Shown: positions 5,730 to 13,465 of the stretch, in pieces
Layout: each line of letters opens with the position of its first letter
How positions within the stretch are numbered: position 1 is the stretch's first letter
Assembly (NCBI GenBank): GCA_016285335.1
Contig: JAEEQO010000040.1
Span: forward strand, 1-17,680
DNA from: Victivallales bacterium
GTDB taxonomy: Bacteria > Verrucomicrobiota > Lentisphaeria > Victivallales > UBA1829
DNA: 17,680 nucleotides
Reading direction: 5' to 3'
Notes under the pieces: model-generated
Seen by the model: the letters and a program-made list of their open reading frames with translations, nothing else
Databases searched by the model: none
What the model was told of the DNA's origin: nothing
Program-made: the position numbers and the translations under genes

Positions 5730-8093
5730 ATGTCCGACGAACTGGAAAACATGCAGTCCGAACCCATTCAGAACGAACCCGTGCAGCCGGCAGCCCCGGC
5801 CGAACCCGCCGTTGAAGCGGAAAGCGCCGAAGCGCCCGTGAAAAAGCGTCGCGGCCGTCCGCCGAAAAAGCGTGCGGAGGCGGAGGCCGCAACCGCCGAA
5901 ACAGCGGCGGAACCGGGATCCGAGCCGGAGGAAAAGCCCGCTCAGCCGGTCTTCGGCTCGAAATCCGCCGCGCACGATGCCTCCCGCGACTCCGAACCGG
6001 AACCGGATTTCGGCGACGACGGCGATTACGACCCCGCATCCGTCCAGCACGTCGAATCCTTTACGCCCGGTTCCCGCGACGGCCTGAAAGTCGTCCGCAC
6101 TTACAGTTTCAACCTCGACGATGACGACGACATGGACGGCGGTTCCTCGCCGGAACAGGATTTCCCCGGCGGAATACGTCCGAACGACATCGTGGTCGCC
6201 GGCATGAACGAGACCGGCGGCGCGACCGTCGATCTCCCGCCCGACGACGACAGCATCGCCTACGTACCGCCTGCGCCCCGGCCCGCTCCGGTCCGCGAAG
6301 CCCCGATGCCCGATTTCCCCGACGACGACGACATGGAGACCCGCGATCTGGGCGAGCAGGCGCCAGCCGAAGCCCGTCCGCAGGGTGAATCCGGGGATGC
6401 CGCTCAGCAGACGCCCGCAAAGCCCGCCATGCAGCAGCAGAACCGGAACAACAACCAGCAGGGACAGGGCTTCCAGCAGCGCGGCGCCCACGGCCAGAAC
6501 CAGCAGAACAATCAGCAGAACCAGCAGAACAACCAGCAGCGCAACGGCAAGCATCAGCGCCAGTTCAACAACCAGAACCAGCAGAACAACAACCGCCAGT
6601 TCAACAATCAGAATCAGCAGCAGTTCCGCAAGCAGAACAACCAGCAGAACAACCAGCAGAACCAGAAGCGCCGCTTCCAGCCCGGCGGCAACGGCGGCTA
6701 CAACGGCTTGCGGCAGGGCGGCGACGATCCGACCTACGCCGAAATCCGCCGCCTCATGAAGATGACGCAGCAGAACTACAACAACGGCCCGCGCGTGGAG
6801 TACGACGAAAACGGCGAACCGATCCCGCTGCCCACCCTGAATATTTCCGAACTCCAGCAGAAATCCATCACCGAACTCTGCCAGATGGCCCGCGACATGG
6901 GCATTGAGGGCGTCGGCGTCCTCGCCAAGTCCGAACTTGTCTTCGAGATCATCCGCGCCAACAGCGAGAAAAGCATCCTCGTCGGCAGCGGCTTCCTGGA
7001 GGTCATGCCCGACGGCTTCGGCTTCCTGCGTTCCCCGTACTACAGCTATCTGCCGTCCGCCGAGGACATCTATCTCAGCCCGAACCAAGTCCGCCGCTAT
7101 GCCGTCCGCACCGGCGACTTCATTGAGGGCGAGATCCGGCAGCCGCGCGAGAAGGAACGCTTCTTCGCGATGTTCCGCGTGACCAGCATCAACCACCAGT
7201 CGCCCGAATGCAAGCGCGACGTGATCCCGTTCAACGAGCTGAAGCCGTACTTCCCGACCCGCCGCCTCCTTCTGGAGACTACGCCGGACGAACTCTGCGG
7301 CCGCATCGTCGACCTGGTGACGCCGATCGGCCTCGGCCAGCGCGGCCTGATCGTGGCGCCGCCGCGCACCGGCAAGACCGTGCTGCTTCAGAAGATGGCG
7401 AACTCGATCATCAAAAACAACCCGGAAGTCACTTTGATCATCCTGCTGATCGACGAACGCCCCGAGGAAGTCACCGACATGAAGATGAGCGTGAGCTCCA
7501 ACGCGGAGGTCGTGAGCTCGACCTTCGACGAGCCGCCGGAACGCCACGTGCAGATCGCCGAAATGGTCATCGAGAAGGCGAAGCGCCTCGTGGAATCCAA
7601 GAAGGACGTCGTGATCCTGCTCGACTCCATCACGCGTCTTGCCCGCGCCTACAACACCCTCCAGCCTCACAGCGGCAAGATCCTCACCGGCGGCGTCGAT
7701 GCAAACGCGCTCCACAAGCCGAAACGCTTCTTCGGCGCGGCCCGCAATATTGAGAATTACGGCAGCCTCACCATCATCGCCACCGCGCTCATCGACACCG
7801 GCAGCAAGATGGACGAGGTCATCTTCGAGGAGTTTAAGGGCACCGGCAACATGGAGCTTCACCTCGACCGCCGCCTCGTCGACAAGCGCGTGTACCCCGC
7901 CATCAACATCGAGGCCAGCGGAACCCGCAAGGAGGAGCTGCTGCTTCACCGCGACGAACTCCCGCGCGTCTGGACTCTCCGCAAGGCCATGACCGGCGTC
8001 CCGCCCGTCGAGGCCATGGAGGTCCTGATCTCCAAGCTCAAGAAGATGTCGACGAACGCCGAGTTCCTGATGTCCATGCCCGCCTCGAACTGA
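5730..8093 (+). CDS. rho: Transcription termination factor Rho with long Q/N-rich disordered N-terminal region
   Basis: Hexameric RNA-dependent ATPase helicase that ends transcription. The conserved part starts near residue 367. Rho_N lies at about 370-412 ([22 protein letters not shown]); the OSB/RNA-binding domain follows ([17 protein letters not shown], 420-436). The ATPase has Walker A PPRTGKT (544-550), Walker [11 protein letters not shown] (571-580), then [13 protein letters not shown] (630-642) and the R-loop/arginine-finger region around [14 protein letters not shown] (702-715). All hallmark elements are intact. The first ~365 residues are disordered: a basic AT-hook-like patch [11 protein letters not shown] (38-48), Asp-rich patches (about 93-100, 129-135, 170-174, 195-202), and residues 235-312, in which 58 of 78 residues are Q or N. 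Total length of 787 aa compares with ~420 for E. coli Rho. A strong ribosome site AGGAAAGGA (5715-5723) sets the start. It may be cotranscribed with coaE. Confidence 0.97.
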   Translation: MSDELENMQSEPIQNEPVQPAAPAEPAVEAESAEAPVKKRRGRPPKKRAEAEAATAETAAEPGSEPEEKPAQPVFGSKSAAHDASRDSEPEPDFGDDGDYDPASVQHVESFTPGSRDGLKVVRTYSFNLDDDDDMDGGSSPEQDFPGGIRPNDIVVAGMNETGGATVDLPPDDDSIAYVPPAPRPAPVREAPMPDFPDDDDMETRDLGEQAPAEARPQGESGDAAQQTPAKPAMQQQNRNNNQQGQGFQQRGAHGQNQQNNQQNQQNNQQRNGKHQRQFNNQNQQNNNRQFNNQNQQQFRKQNNQQNNQQNQKRRFQPGGNGGYNGLRQGGDDPTYAEIRRLMKMTQQNYNNGPRVEYDENGEPIPLPTLNISELQQKSITELCQMARDMGIEGVGVLAKSELVFEIIRANSEKSILVGSGFLEVMPDGFGFLRSPYYSYLPSAEDIYLSPNQVRRYAVRTGDFIEGEIRQPREKERFFAMFRVTSINHQSPECKRDVIPFNELKPYFPTRRLLLETTPDELCGRIVDLVTPIGLGQRGLIVAPPRTGKTVLLQKMANSIIKNNPEVTLIILLIDERPEEVTDMKMSVSSNAEVVSSTFDEPPERHVQIAEMVIEKAKRLVESKKDVVILLDSITRLARAYNTLQPHSGKILTGGVDANALHKPKRFFGAARNIENYGSLTIIATALIDTGSKMDEVIFEEFKGTGNMELHLDRRLVDKRVYPAINIEASGTRKEELLLHRDELPRVWTLRKAMTGVPPVEAMEVLISKLKKMSTNAEFLMSMPASN
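6432..6665 (+). repeat. CAG/AAC low-complexity tract in rho
   Basis: Irregular repeats of CAG, AAC and occasional AAT codons (words such as CAGAACAACCAGCAG recur) encode the Q/N-rich segment, Rho residues 235-312. Short interruptions by basic or aromatic residues (R, K, H, F) are spaced through it. The reading frame stays open throughout. It is a degenerate microsatellite-like coding tract and not a CRISPR array or tandem repeat with fixed unit. Confidence 0.85.
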
Positions 8094-8098
8094 GGCGG
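8080..8098 (+). terminator. GC-rich hairpin spanning the rho stop codon
   Basis: CCGCCTC (8080-8086) pairs perfectly with GAGGCGG (8092-8098) across a 5-nt loop that contains the first base of the TGA stop. It is followed by ACAATAAAACC, without a U-tract. An alternative partner for the right arm, GTCCGCGCCTC, lies just downstream, so two structures could compete. A weak or factor-dependent terminator, or a protective 3' structure, are both possible. Confidence 0.3.
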
Positions 8099-8208
8099 AC
8101 AATAAAACCCTCCGTCCGCGCCTCCGGCTGATGTCCGGTCTCCGCGGCGGCGGATCCCGTCCGTTTTCCGTCCGTTTCCCGTTTCAAAAAACACACTCCA
8201 CGCAACTC

Positions 8209-8214
8209 AGGAGG
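8209..8214 (+). promoter_or_regulatory. Strong ribosome binding site of the GH16 gene
   Basis: A consensus AGGAGG lies upstream of two adjacent ATG codons. The spacing is 4 nt to the ATG at 8219 and 7 nt to the ATG at 8222, which favours the second ATG. Confidence 0.75.
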
Positions 8215-8221
8215 TTTGATG

Positions 8222-9202
8222 ATGAAAGCCCTGTCCCTTCTGTCCCTTCCGGTCCTTCTCGCCTGCATGCTCGCCGCAAGTTCGTTCGCCCAGGATGCCG
8301 CTCAGACGAAGACGCCTGAAAAATCCGCGTCAGCTGAAAAAGCTTTGAAAACGGACGAGAAAGCTTCGAAAACGGACGAGAAAGCTGCCGCCGATCCGTT
8401 CGCCCCGAAGCCGCCGGAAGGCATGGAGCTGGTCTGGAGCGACGAGTTCAGCGTGAACGGACGACCCGACCCGAAGAACTGGACCTACGAGACCGGTTAC
8501 GTGCGGAATCACGAGGCGCAGTGGTACCGTCCCGAAAGCGCGGAAGTCAAGGACGGCTTCCTGGTCATCACGGCCGAGCATCACAAACAGCCGCTGCCGA
8601 ATCCGCGCGGGAACGGGCGCAGGTTTATGTTCGGCGGCGGGGACAACCGCCCCATCGAATACACGTCCGCGTGCCTCATCACGAAGGGACTTCATTCGTT
8701 CCAGTACGGGCGCATCGAGGCGCGCATCAAAGCGCCCCTCATGGAAGGCTCCTGGCCCGCGTTCTGGACGCTCGGCATAAGCGAAAGCTGGCCGTCCTGC
8801 GGCGAGATCGACATCTTCGAGTATTACAAGGAAACTGTGCTCGCGAATTTCTGCTGGTCCTCGAACAGGGGCCAGTGGACCGCCGAATGGAACACCGTCC
8901 GCAATCCGCTCGCCAAATTCACGAAGGACGATCCGGAATGGGCGAACAAGTTCCACGTCTACGCGATGGACTGGGACGAAAACCGCATCGTGCTGTCGGT
9001 CGACGGCGTCGCGGTGAACGATTCCGCCATCGACAAGGTCAAAAACGCGCGCTACCGTTCGCTCGAAAATCCGTTCCATCAGCCGCATTACCTGCTCGTG
9101 AACCTTGCGCTCGGCGGCGACAACGGCGGCGACGTGACCAAGATTCCGTTCCCCGTTCACATGTACGTCGATTACGTCCGCGTGTACCAGAAAAAGAAGT
9201 GA
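8222..9202 (+). CDS. Secreted glycoside hydrolase family 16 beta-glucanase
   Basis: A 326-aa exported endo-acting beta-glycan hydrolase. The N-terminus MKALSLLSLPVLLACMLAASSFA is a signal peptide, probably cut after SFA-23; C15 within it is a poor lipobox fit. Residues 25-64 form a Lys/Glu/Ala/Thr linker built partly from a 7-aa duplication. The GH16 jelly-roll begins with GMELVWSDEF (67-76). The catalytic signature GEIDIFE gives nucleophile E195, helper D197 and acid/base E200. Other family features are YGRIEARIKAP, GSWPAFWTLG and HYLLVNLALGGDNGG near the end. The pattern is laminarinase/licheninase-like; the exact substrate (beta-1,3-, beta-1,3-1,4-glucan, xyloglucan or a red-algal galactan) cannot be settled from motifs. 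No clear promoter lies in the 128 nt after rho, so some read-through from rho is possible. The ATG at 8219 would add one Met. Confidence 0.92.
   Translation: MKALSLLSLPVLLACMLAASSFAQDAAQTKTPEKSASAEKALKTDEKASKTDEKAAADPFAPKPPEGMELVWSDEFSVNGRPDPKNWTYETGYVRNHEAQWYRPESAEVKDGFLVITAEHHKQPLPNPRGNGRRFMFGGGDNRPIEYTSACLITKGLHSFQYGRIEARIKAPLMEGSWPAFWTLGISESWPSCGEIDIFEYYKETVLANFCWSSNRGQWTAEWNTVRNPLAKFTKDDPEWANKFHVYAMDWDENRIVLSVDGVAVNDSAIDKVKNARYRSLENPFHQPHYLLVNLALGGDNGGDVTKIPFPVHMYVDYVRVYQKKK
8339..8380 (+). repeat. 21-bp tandem duplication in the GH16 linker
   Basis: Two adjacent 21-bp units (8339-8359, 8360-8380) differ at one base (T versus C) and are followed by the first 6 bases of a third. They encode the KALKTDE / KASKTDE linker repeats. 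Confidence 0.85.
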
Positions 9203-9207
9203 CGCGG

Positions 9208-9232
9208 AACACGGACCGCGTCTTTCCGTGTT
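9208..9232. terminator. Hairpin between convergent GH16 and acyltransferase genes
   Basis: AACACGGA (9208-9215) and TCCGTGTT (9225-9232) form a perfect 8-bp stem with a 9-nt loop, 6 nt after the GH16 stop. It lies between two convergent genes, a natural place for a terminator, but neither strand has a good T-run after the stem. Confidence 0.4.
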
Positions 9233-9279
9233 TCCCCTCCGTGGAAAGAAAAACAGGCGAAGATGGCTTCGGATTCCTG

Positions 9280-10398
9280 TCAGGAGTCCTCTTCTTCCGC
9301 GAAAAGGGAATCCGCCTTTGCCAGAGACCGCTGCATCCATGCCGCGCGGTAAACCGGGCTCATCATCCATTCCCGCAGACAGTCAATCAACCAGCATCCG
9401 ATAAAGATCGCTGCGATCACGCCGAGTTCACACGGTGATTCTCGCCATCTTTCGATATGAAAACATGACCACATGACGGGGACTACACACGGCACCTGAT
9501 GCAGGACATAAATGCCAAGCGTGTTCCGGGCGATCCTGTTGATCGCAGGGGCCGGGAAATGAAACGAACGGAACAGGAAAAAGACGGACCCCGCCATGCC
9601 GATGCAGAAAACCGAACCGAGATCTCGGAAGAGGACGGTTTGAATGCTGTGCAGTTTGCGGAGCGGATAATCCGCCTGGATATCCCAGCGTCCCGCAAAG
9701 CAGACCGCCAGGCAGAGCGCCGCACATCCTGCAATCAAAGCCAGGATACAAACCCCCGCACGGTTCCGGTCTGCAAAAAACGGTTCGCGGATTTTCTTCC
9801 AGAACCCCGCGATCAGGTAGAGCGCGACCATGTAGGACATGTCGGACTTGACGACATACCTCTCATAGACGGAAAAGCCGGGGAGTAGGTTTTCGACCGT
9901 AGGCAAAAACACAAACACGATCAGCAGGATCCAGTAGAGTATCCGGTATCTGCGGGGAGAAAGACTGCGGATCAGCGTATTCAGAAATGGCGACAGCAGC
10001 AGAAGAAACAGATAGCAGCTGACGAACCACAGCGGACTGGATGAGAAGGGCGAAAACGCGAAAATCAGGTTTTTCAGGGATGCCGCCTGCGGATTCGCGT
10101 TCAGGAGCAGGATTGCCAGAGAAACGGTGACCGTGTAGAACAACGTTGTCAGATAGAGCCGGACGAATCGTATGCTCCTGAACGGCAGGTCGATCAGGAA
10201 CCATGCGCCTATCAGGATAAACACGTTGACGCCCGAGCGTCCGAAACTGCCGAGGAACATGGCAAAAAACGAAGGCCAGGAATCAAGGGGCGCCGATACG
10301 ATGGCGGTTTGCGTTTCAAAATGAAAAGCGATGATCGCCAGCATGGCGATGATCCGGAGCAGTTCAAGACTGGAGTCGCGCTGTTTCGATGCGGTCAT
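9280..10398 (-). CDS. Integral membrane acyltransferase (acyltransferase family 3)
   Basis: A 372-aa polytopic membrane protein of the Acyl_transf_3 / OafA-NolL group, which transfers acyl (often acetyl) groups to extracytoplasmic sugars. The N-terminal signature LELLRIIAMLAIIAFHF has E12, R15 and the conserved H26. It is followed by GRSGVNVFILIGAWFLI, equivalent to the usual GVxxFFxxSGY second helix. About ten hydrophobic segments are spread along the chain, ending at a charged tail (FAEEEDS). No periplasmic SGNH domain is attached. AAAGG lies 6 nt before the ATG. It is convergent with GH16 and downstream of GH43, from which a terminator separates it. The acceptor is unknown; a surface polysaccharide or lipid sugar is the usual guess for the family. 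Confidence 0.85.
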   Translation of the reverse strand: MTASKQRDSSLELLRIIAMLAIIAFHFETQTAIVSAPLDSWPSFFAMFLGSFGRSGVNVFILIGAWFLIDLPFRSIRFVRLYLTTLFYTVTVSLAILLLNANPQAASLKNLIFAFSPFSSSPLWFVSCYLFLLLLSPFLNTLIRSLSPRRYRILYWILLIVFVFLPTVENLLPGFSVYERYVVKSDMSYMVALYLIAGFWKKIREPFFADRNRAGVCILALIAGCAALCLAVCFAGRWDIQADYPLRKLHSIQTVLFRDLGSVFCIGMAGSVFFLFRSFHFPAPAINRIARNTLGIYVLHQVPCVVPVMWSCFHIERWRESPCELGVIAAIFIGCWLIDCLREWMMSPVYRAAWMQRSLAKADSLFAEEEDS

Positions 10399-10440
10399 GA
10401 AAAGCCTTTATTCTGTCTTGCCGTTTTTTTCGGAAAAGCT

Positions 10441-10477
10441 TAAAAGAAGAGCGCTGCACCGAGGACCGGTGCGGCGC
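10441..10477 (-). terminator. Intrinsic terminator after the GH43 gene
   Basis: Reading the minus strand, GCGCCGCACCG (10477-10467) pairs with CGGTGCAGCGC (10461-10451) with a single mismatch and a 5-nt loop. It is followed directly by the T-rich TCTTCTTTTA (10450-10441). It lies 27 nt past the GH43 stop and isolates that gene from the acyltransferase. Confidence 0.75.
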
Positions 10478-10503
10478 CCGTATTCAAATAGAGAACTGCC
10501 GGA

Positions 10504-11847
10504 TCACTCGACGAACTTGATCCAGTCGATGTACATGAGCAGGCCGCTGCGCATGTTCACGACGAGGTCGTGCACGCCGGTGATCTGGGTGGTGACGGGG
10601 GACTTGATCTCCTGCCATTCGCCGCCGTCCTTGCCGGTGATGTCGACGGTCGCGATGACCGGGCCTTCGAGGGAGTCGGCATGGATCTCGACTCTGCCGC
10701 CGACGTTGGACTGCACGCGCATGAGCACGCTGTCGAGGGGCTTTTCACCGAAATCGACGCGGTCGTATTCGACCCAGATCGGATTGCGGGAGCTGTCGTT
10801 GTTGCGGAAGACGGTCTTCCAGCCTTCGAACGGGGATTCGGTGCGGAGGAACTCGATCCAGGCGTGGTTCTGGTCCGCGATCTTGGAGTAGCGGTCAAGC
10901 TCGATCTTGTTCGTGGCTTTCGTGATGCCGACGCCGCGCTTGGTGGGGGTCACGAGGTTGATGGAGCCGTCCTCGTTGAACGTGAGCTCGTCGATGCAGA
11001 CGGAGCGGTTCTTGTCGAAGTTCGGGGAGTAGTCGTTGTGGTGGTAGAAAAGGTACCACTTGCCCTTGAACTCGATCACGGAGTGGTGGTTGGTCCAGCA
11101 CTGCGGATTCTGCTCCATGATCTTGCCTTTGTACTTGAACGGGCCCCACGGACTGTCGCCGGTGCAGTAGCAGAGGCATTCGTGGTTTTCGTCGACCCAG
11201 GGGAACGTGAAGTAGTAGATGCCGTTGCGCTTGAACATGAACGGGCCTTCCTTCAGGCCGCGGTTCGGCGTGTCGTGCTGGATGGTCTTCGCTTCGCCGT
11301 CGAATTCCTTCATGTTGTCTTTCAGCTTGGCGATGCGCATGCCCTGGCCGGACCAGATCAGATAGCACGCGCCGTCATCGTCGATGAAGATGCACGGGTC
11401 GATGCCGCCCGCGCCCTGGATCGGCGTTTCTTCGCAGCGGAACGGTCCGTACGGCTGGTCGGCGGTCGCGAGGCCGATGCGGTTGTCGGCGGGGAAGTAG
11501 AAGTAGTACTTGCCGTCCTTCACGTTGCAGTCCGGCGCCCACATGCTGTAGGAGTGGCGGTTCACCCACGGCACGTAGTTCTGGTCCACGATCACGCCGT
11601 GGTCGACCCAGTCGACGAGGTTGTCGGAGGAATACACGTGGTAGTCCGCCATGCAGAACCAGTCCTTGCGGCTGAAGTCGTACGGAGCGGGGATGTCGTG
11701 CGAGGGATAGACGTACACGCGGCCGTTGAAGACGTGCGCGGACGGGTCGGCGCAGTAGGCGCTGTTGATGATGGGATTCTGGGCGTAGGCCACGAATCCG
11801 GCGGACAGCGTGAAGGCCGCCGCGAGGACAGTTTTCGTGAAGTTCAT
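10504..11847 (-). CDS. Secreted glycoside hydrolase family 43 enzyme with C-terminal CBM6-like module
   Basis: A 447-aa exported enzyme with a signal peptide (MNFTKTVLAAAFTLSAGFVAYA, cut near A22). The GH43 five-bladed propeller shows the three catalytic acids: base D34 in YCADPSAHVF, pKa modulator D150 in GGIDPCIFIDDDG and acid E200 in GLKEGPFMFKRNG. SMWAPDCNVKDGKYYFYFPA and TNHHSVIEFKGKWYLFYHH are typical blade segments. Residues from about 314 to the end resemble a CBM6 (KIELDRYSKI start, VEYDRVDFG, SVLMRVQSN, GVHDLVVNM, YIDWIKF end). Known activities of such two-domain enzymes are alpha-L-arabinofuranosidase and beta-xylosidase; which one applies cannot be read from these motifs. It is a single-gene unit with its own promoter and terminator. 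The ribosome site is weak (GAAAGA). Confidence 0.92.
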   Translation of the reverse strand: MNFTKTVLAAAFTLSAGFVAYAQNPIINSAYCADPSAHVFNGRVYVYPSHDIPAPYDFSRKDWFCMADYHVYSSDNLVDWVDHGVIVDQNYVPWVNRHSYSMWAPDCNVKDGKYYFYFPADNRIGLATADQPYGPFRCEETPIQGAGGIDPCIFIDDDGACYLIWSGQGMRIAKLKDNMKEFDGEAKTIQHDTPNRGLKEGPFMFKRNGIYYFTFPWVDENHECLCYCTGDSPWGPFKYKGKIMEQNPQCWTNHHSVIEFKGKWYLFYHHNDYSPNFDKNRSVCIDELTFNEDGSINLVTPTKRGVGITKATNKIELDRYSKIADQNHAWIEFLRTESPFEGWKTVFRNNDSSRNPIWVEYDRVDFGEKPLDSVLMRVQSNVGGRVEIHADSLEGPVIATVDITGKDGGEWQEIKSPVTTQITGVHDLVVNMRSGLLMYIDWIKFVE

Positions 11848-11928
11848 GGTGGGTCTTTCTTATTTAGGGGTTAAGGAATATGAGGTCAAAACGACATCGG
11901 ACGGCGGTTTTTCACCGTCCTTTCCTAA

Positions 11929-11956
11929 ACTATACCATGCCTCCGCGCGAAATCAA
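11929..11956 (-). promoter_or_regulatory. Promoter of the GH43 gene (extended -10)
   Basis: Minus-strand TTGATT (11951-11956), a 16-nt spacer and TATAGT (11929-11934), with TGG directly before the -10, giving the extended form TGGTATAGT. It implies a leader of about 75 nt, which contains a small GGACGG/CCGTCC hairpin (about 11899-11920). Confidence 0.6.
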
Positions 11957-11980
11957 GCGCGAAACCGGATTTTTCTTAAT

Positions 11981-12010
11981 AAAAAACCGTCACAAACACC
12001 GTAAACGGTG
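11981..12010 (-). terminator. Probable terminator after nhaC
   Basis: On the minus strand CACCG-TTTA-CGGTG (12010-11997) is followed by a short spacer and a TTTTTT tract (11986-11981). An alternative fold pairs ACCGT (12009-12005) with ACGGT (11990-11986), immediately before the T-tract. It lies 31 nt downstream of the nhaC stop. Confidence 0.5.
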
Positions 12011-12065
12011 CTGCCCCCTGTACGCGAGCGTAGCCGCGTACTACCGCAGTGGAGACTTCGTCTCC
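12011..12065. repeat. Cluster of palindromes across the nhaC stop codon
   Basis: Two dyads in a row: CTGC...GTACGCG / CGCGTAC...GCAG (12011-12049), a long imperfect palindrome covering the TAG stop, and GGAGAC-TTC-GTCTCC (12051-12065), a perfect palindrome within the last codons of nhaC. They precede (in transcription order, follow) the terminator hairpin. The arrangement resembles a REP-type element, but only one copy is seen in this window. Confidence 0.4.
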
Positions 12066-13375
12066 TCGGAGTGAATGGCGATGGCGGCGATCAGGCAGAC
12101 GCCGAGGATCATCGGGTAGAAGAGCGACCCGACGAGCTTCAGGGACGACACGTCCAGGTTCGAGGTCTGCGCCACGCCCGCGGCGATCAGGATCTGCGCA
12201 CCGTAGGGGATCATGCCCTGTACCACGCAGGACCCGGTGTCCAGGATGCTCGCGATGCGTTTGGCGGAGCAGCGGTACTGTTCGGAGAGCTCGCGCGCGA
12301 TGGGGCCGGCGATCACGATCGCCACGGTGTTGTTCGCCGTGAAGAGGTTGATGACGCTGACCAGGATCAGCACGCCGAACTCGCATCCGCGTGCCGACCG
12401 AACCGGTTTCCTGATCTTCTCCATCAGGTACCCGATGCCGCCGTTGCGCCGGATGGTCTGCAGCAGGCCGCCCGCGAGGATCGCCACGATGAGCGTTTCC
12501 GACATGCCGAGCGTGCCCTGTCCGATCAGGTCGAGCATGCCCCAGAAATCGAATGCGCCGTTCAGGATGCCGGTGATCCCGGCGAGCACGGTGCCCGCGA
12601 AAAGCAGGAGCATCACGTTCCAGCCGAAGAGCGCGAAAATGAGGATTAACAGATACGGCAGGACCGCGAACGCGTGCGCCCAGGTCACGGGCTGCGTTTC
12701 GCCGACAGCCGTTGCCGAGCCGCCGCAGAAAAGATAGATCGCCGAGGTGACGGCGACCGCGGGGAGCACGATCAGGATGTTCTGCCGGAACTTGTCGCGC
12801 ATGGGGATGTTCTGCGTGCGCGTGGCGGCGATGGTCGTGTCGGAGATCATGGAAAGGTTGTCGCCGAACATGGCGCCGCCGATGATGGCGCCGATCAGCA
12901 TCGCCGGTGAGACGGAGAGGCCGCCCGCGAGTCCGGCGGCGATGGGCGTGAGCGCCGCGATCGTGCCGCAGCTTGTGCCGACCGCCAGCGAAATGAAGCT
13001 CGACACCAGAAACATCCCGAGCAGCATCATCGAGTCCGGCACGACCGCGCGGGCGATCGTCACTGCGCCGTCCACCGCGCCCATGCCCTTCGCCGTGGAC
13101 GCGAACGCACCGGCGAGGATGAAGATCAGGCACATGATCATGATATTCGGTTCGCCCATGCCGCGGGCGTAGATCTCGACCTTTTCCCCGAGCGGGCGCT
13201 TGTGGTCCAGCACCAGCGCTGCCGCCGACGCCACCAGAAACGCCGTCGGCATCGGCACCTTGTAGAAGTCCTGCGCCCAGATCGAAAGCCCGAGGTAGAA
13301 GACGACGAAGACGAAGAACGGGATCAATGCGCGGAACCGCGGTTCGCGGCATTCCATCTGCTGTGAATTGTGCAT
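12041..13375 (-). CDS. NhaC-family Na+/H+ antiporter
   Basis: A 444-aa inner-membrane secondary transporter of the Na_H_antiporter (NhaC) family. Its likely role is sodium extrusion and pH homeostasis; some relatives exchange organic acids or amines instead. About 11-12 hydrophobic segments are visible. Conserved family segments include AVGTSCGTIAALTPIA, the GGAMFGDNLSMISDTTIAAT repeat-domain signature and INLFTANNTVAIVIAGPIA in the second half, with SCVVQGMIPYGAQ near the end. The chosen ATG has AAGGA 10 nt upstream; a second ATG 6 codons later (M7) lacks a ribosome site. It has its own promoter and a terminator, so it is independent of the flanking genes. It is probably not specifically tied to the glycosidases, although sodium-driven uptake in the neighbourhood is conceivable. 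Confidence 0.88.
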   Translation of the reverse strand: MHNSQQMECREPRFRALIPFFVFVVFYLGLSIWAQDFYKVPMPTAFLVASAAALVLDHKRPLGEKVEIYARGMGEPNIMIMCLIFILAGAFASTAKGMGAVDGAVTIARAVVPDSMMLLGMFLVSSFISLAVGTSCGTIAALTPIAAGLAGGLSVSPAMLIGAIIGGAMFGDNLSMISDTTIAATRTQNIPMRDKFRQNILIVLPAVAVTSAIYLFCGGSATAVGETQPVTWAHAFAVLPYLLILIFALFGWNVMLLLFAGTVLAGITGILNGAFDFWGMLDLIGQGTLGMSETLIVAILAGGLLQTIRRNGGIGYLMEKIRKPVRSARGCEFGVLILVSVINLFTANNTVAIVIAGPIARELSEQYRCSAKRIASILDTGSCVVQGMIPYGAQILIAAGVAQTSNLDVSSLKLVGSLFYPMILGVCLIAAIAIHSEETKSPLR

Positions 13376-13465
13376 GGCAGGGGTATCCTTGGCGAAAAAC
13401 GGCGTCCGTTCCGAACCGCACGCCGGACGATTGCGAATTTCAGTAATTCAGAGGGGAAACAGAAT

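Noticed and set aside
6432..6665. CRISPR-like repeat array.
   Set aside because: Units are irregular, have no unique spacers and stay in frame within rho; this is a coding Q/N tract.
5697..8102. An 801-codon open frame on the minus strand opposite rho.
   Set aside because: The Leu/Val-rich runs come from the reverse complement of the CAG/AAC tract; it is a shadow of the rho coding frame.
8330..9370. A 346-codon minus-strand frame opposite GH16.
   Set aside because: Antisense to a full GH16 with strong ribosome site; no recognisable motif.
10570..11874. A 434-codon plus-strand frame opposite GH43.
   Set aside because: Composition is that of GC-rich antisense, with no homology recognised; the minus-strand GH43 has signal peptide, catalytic acids, promoter and terminator.
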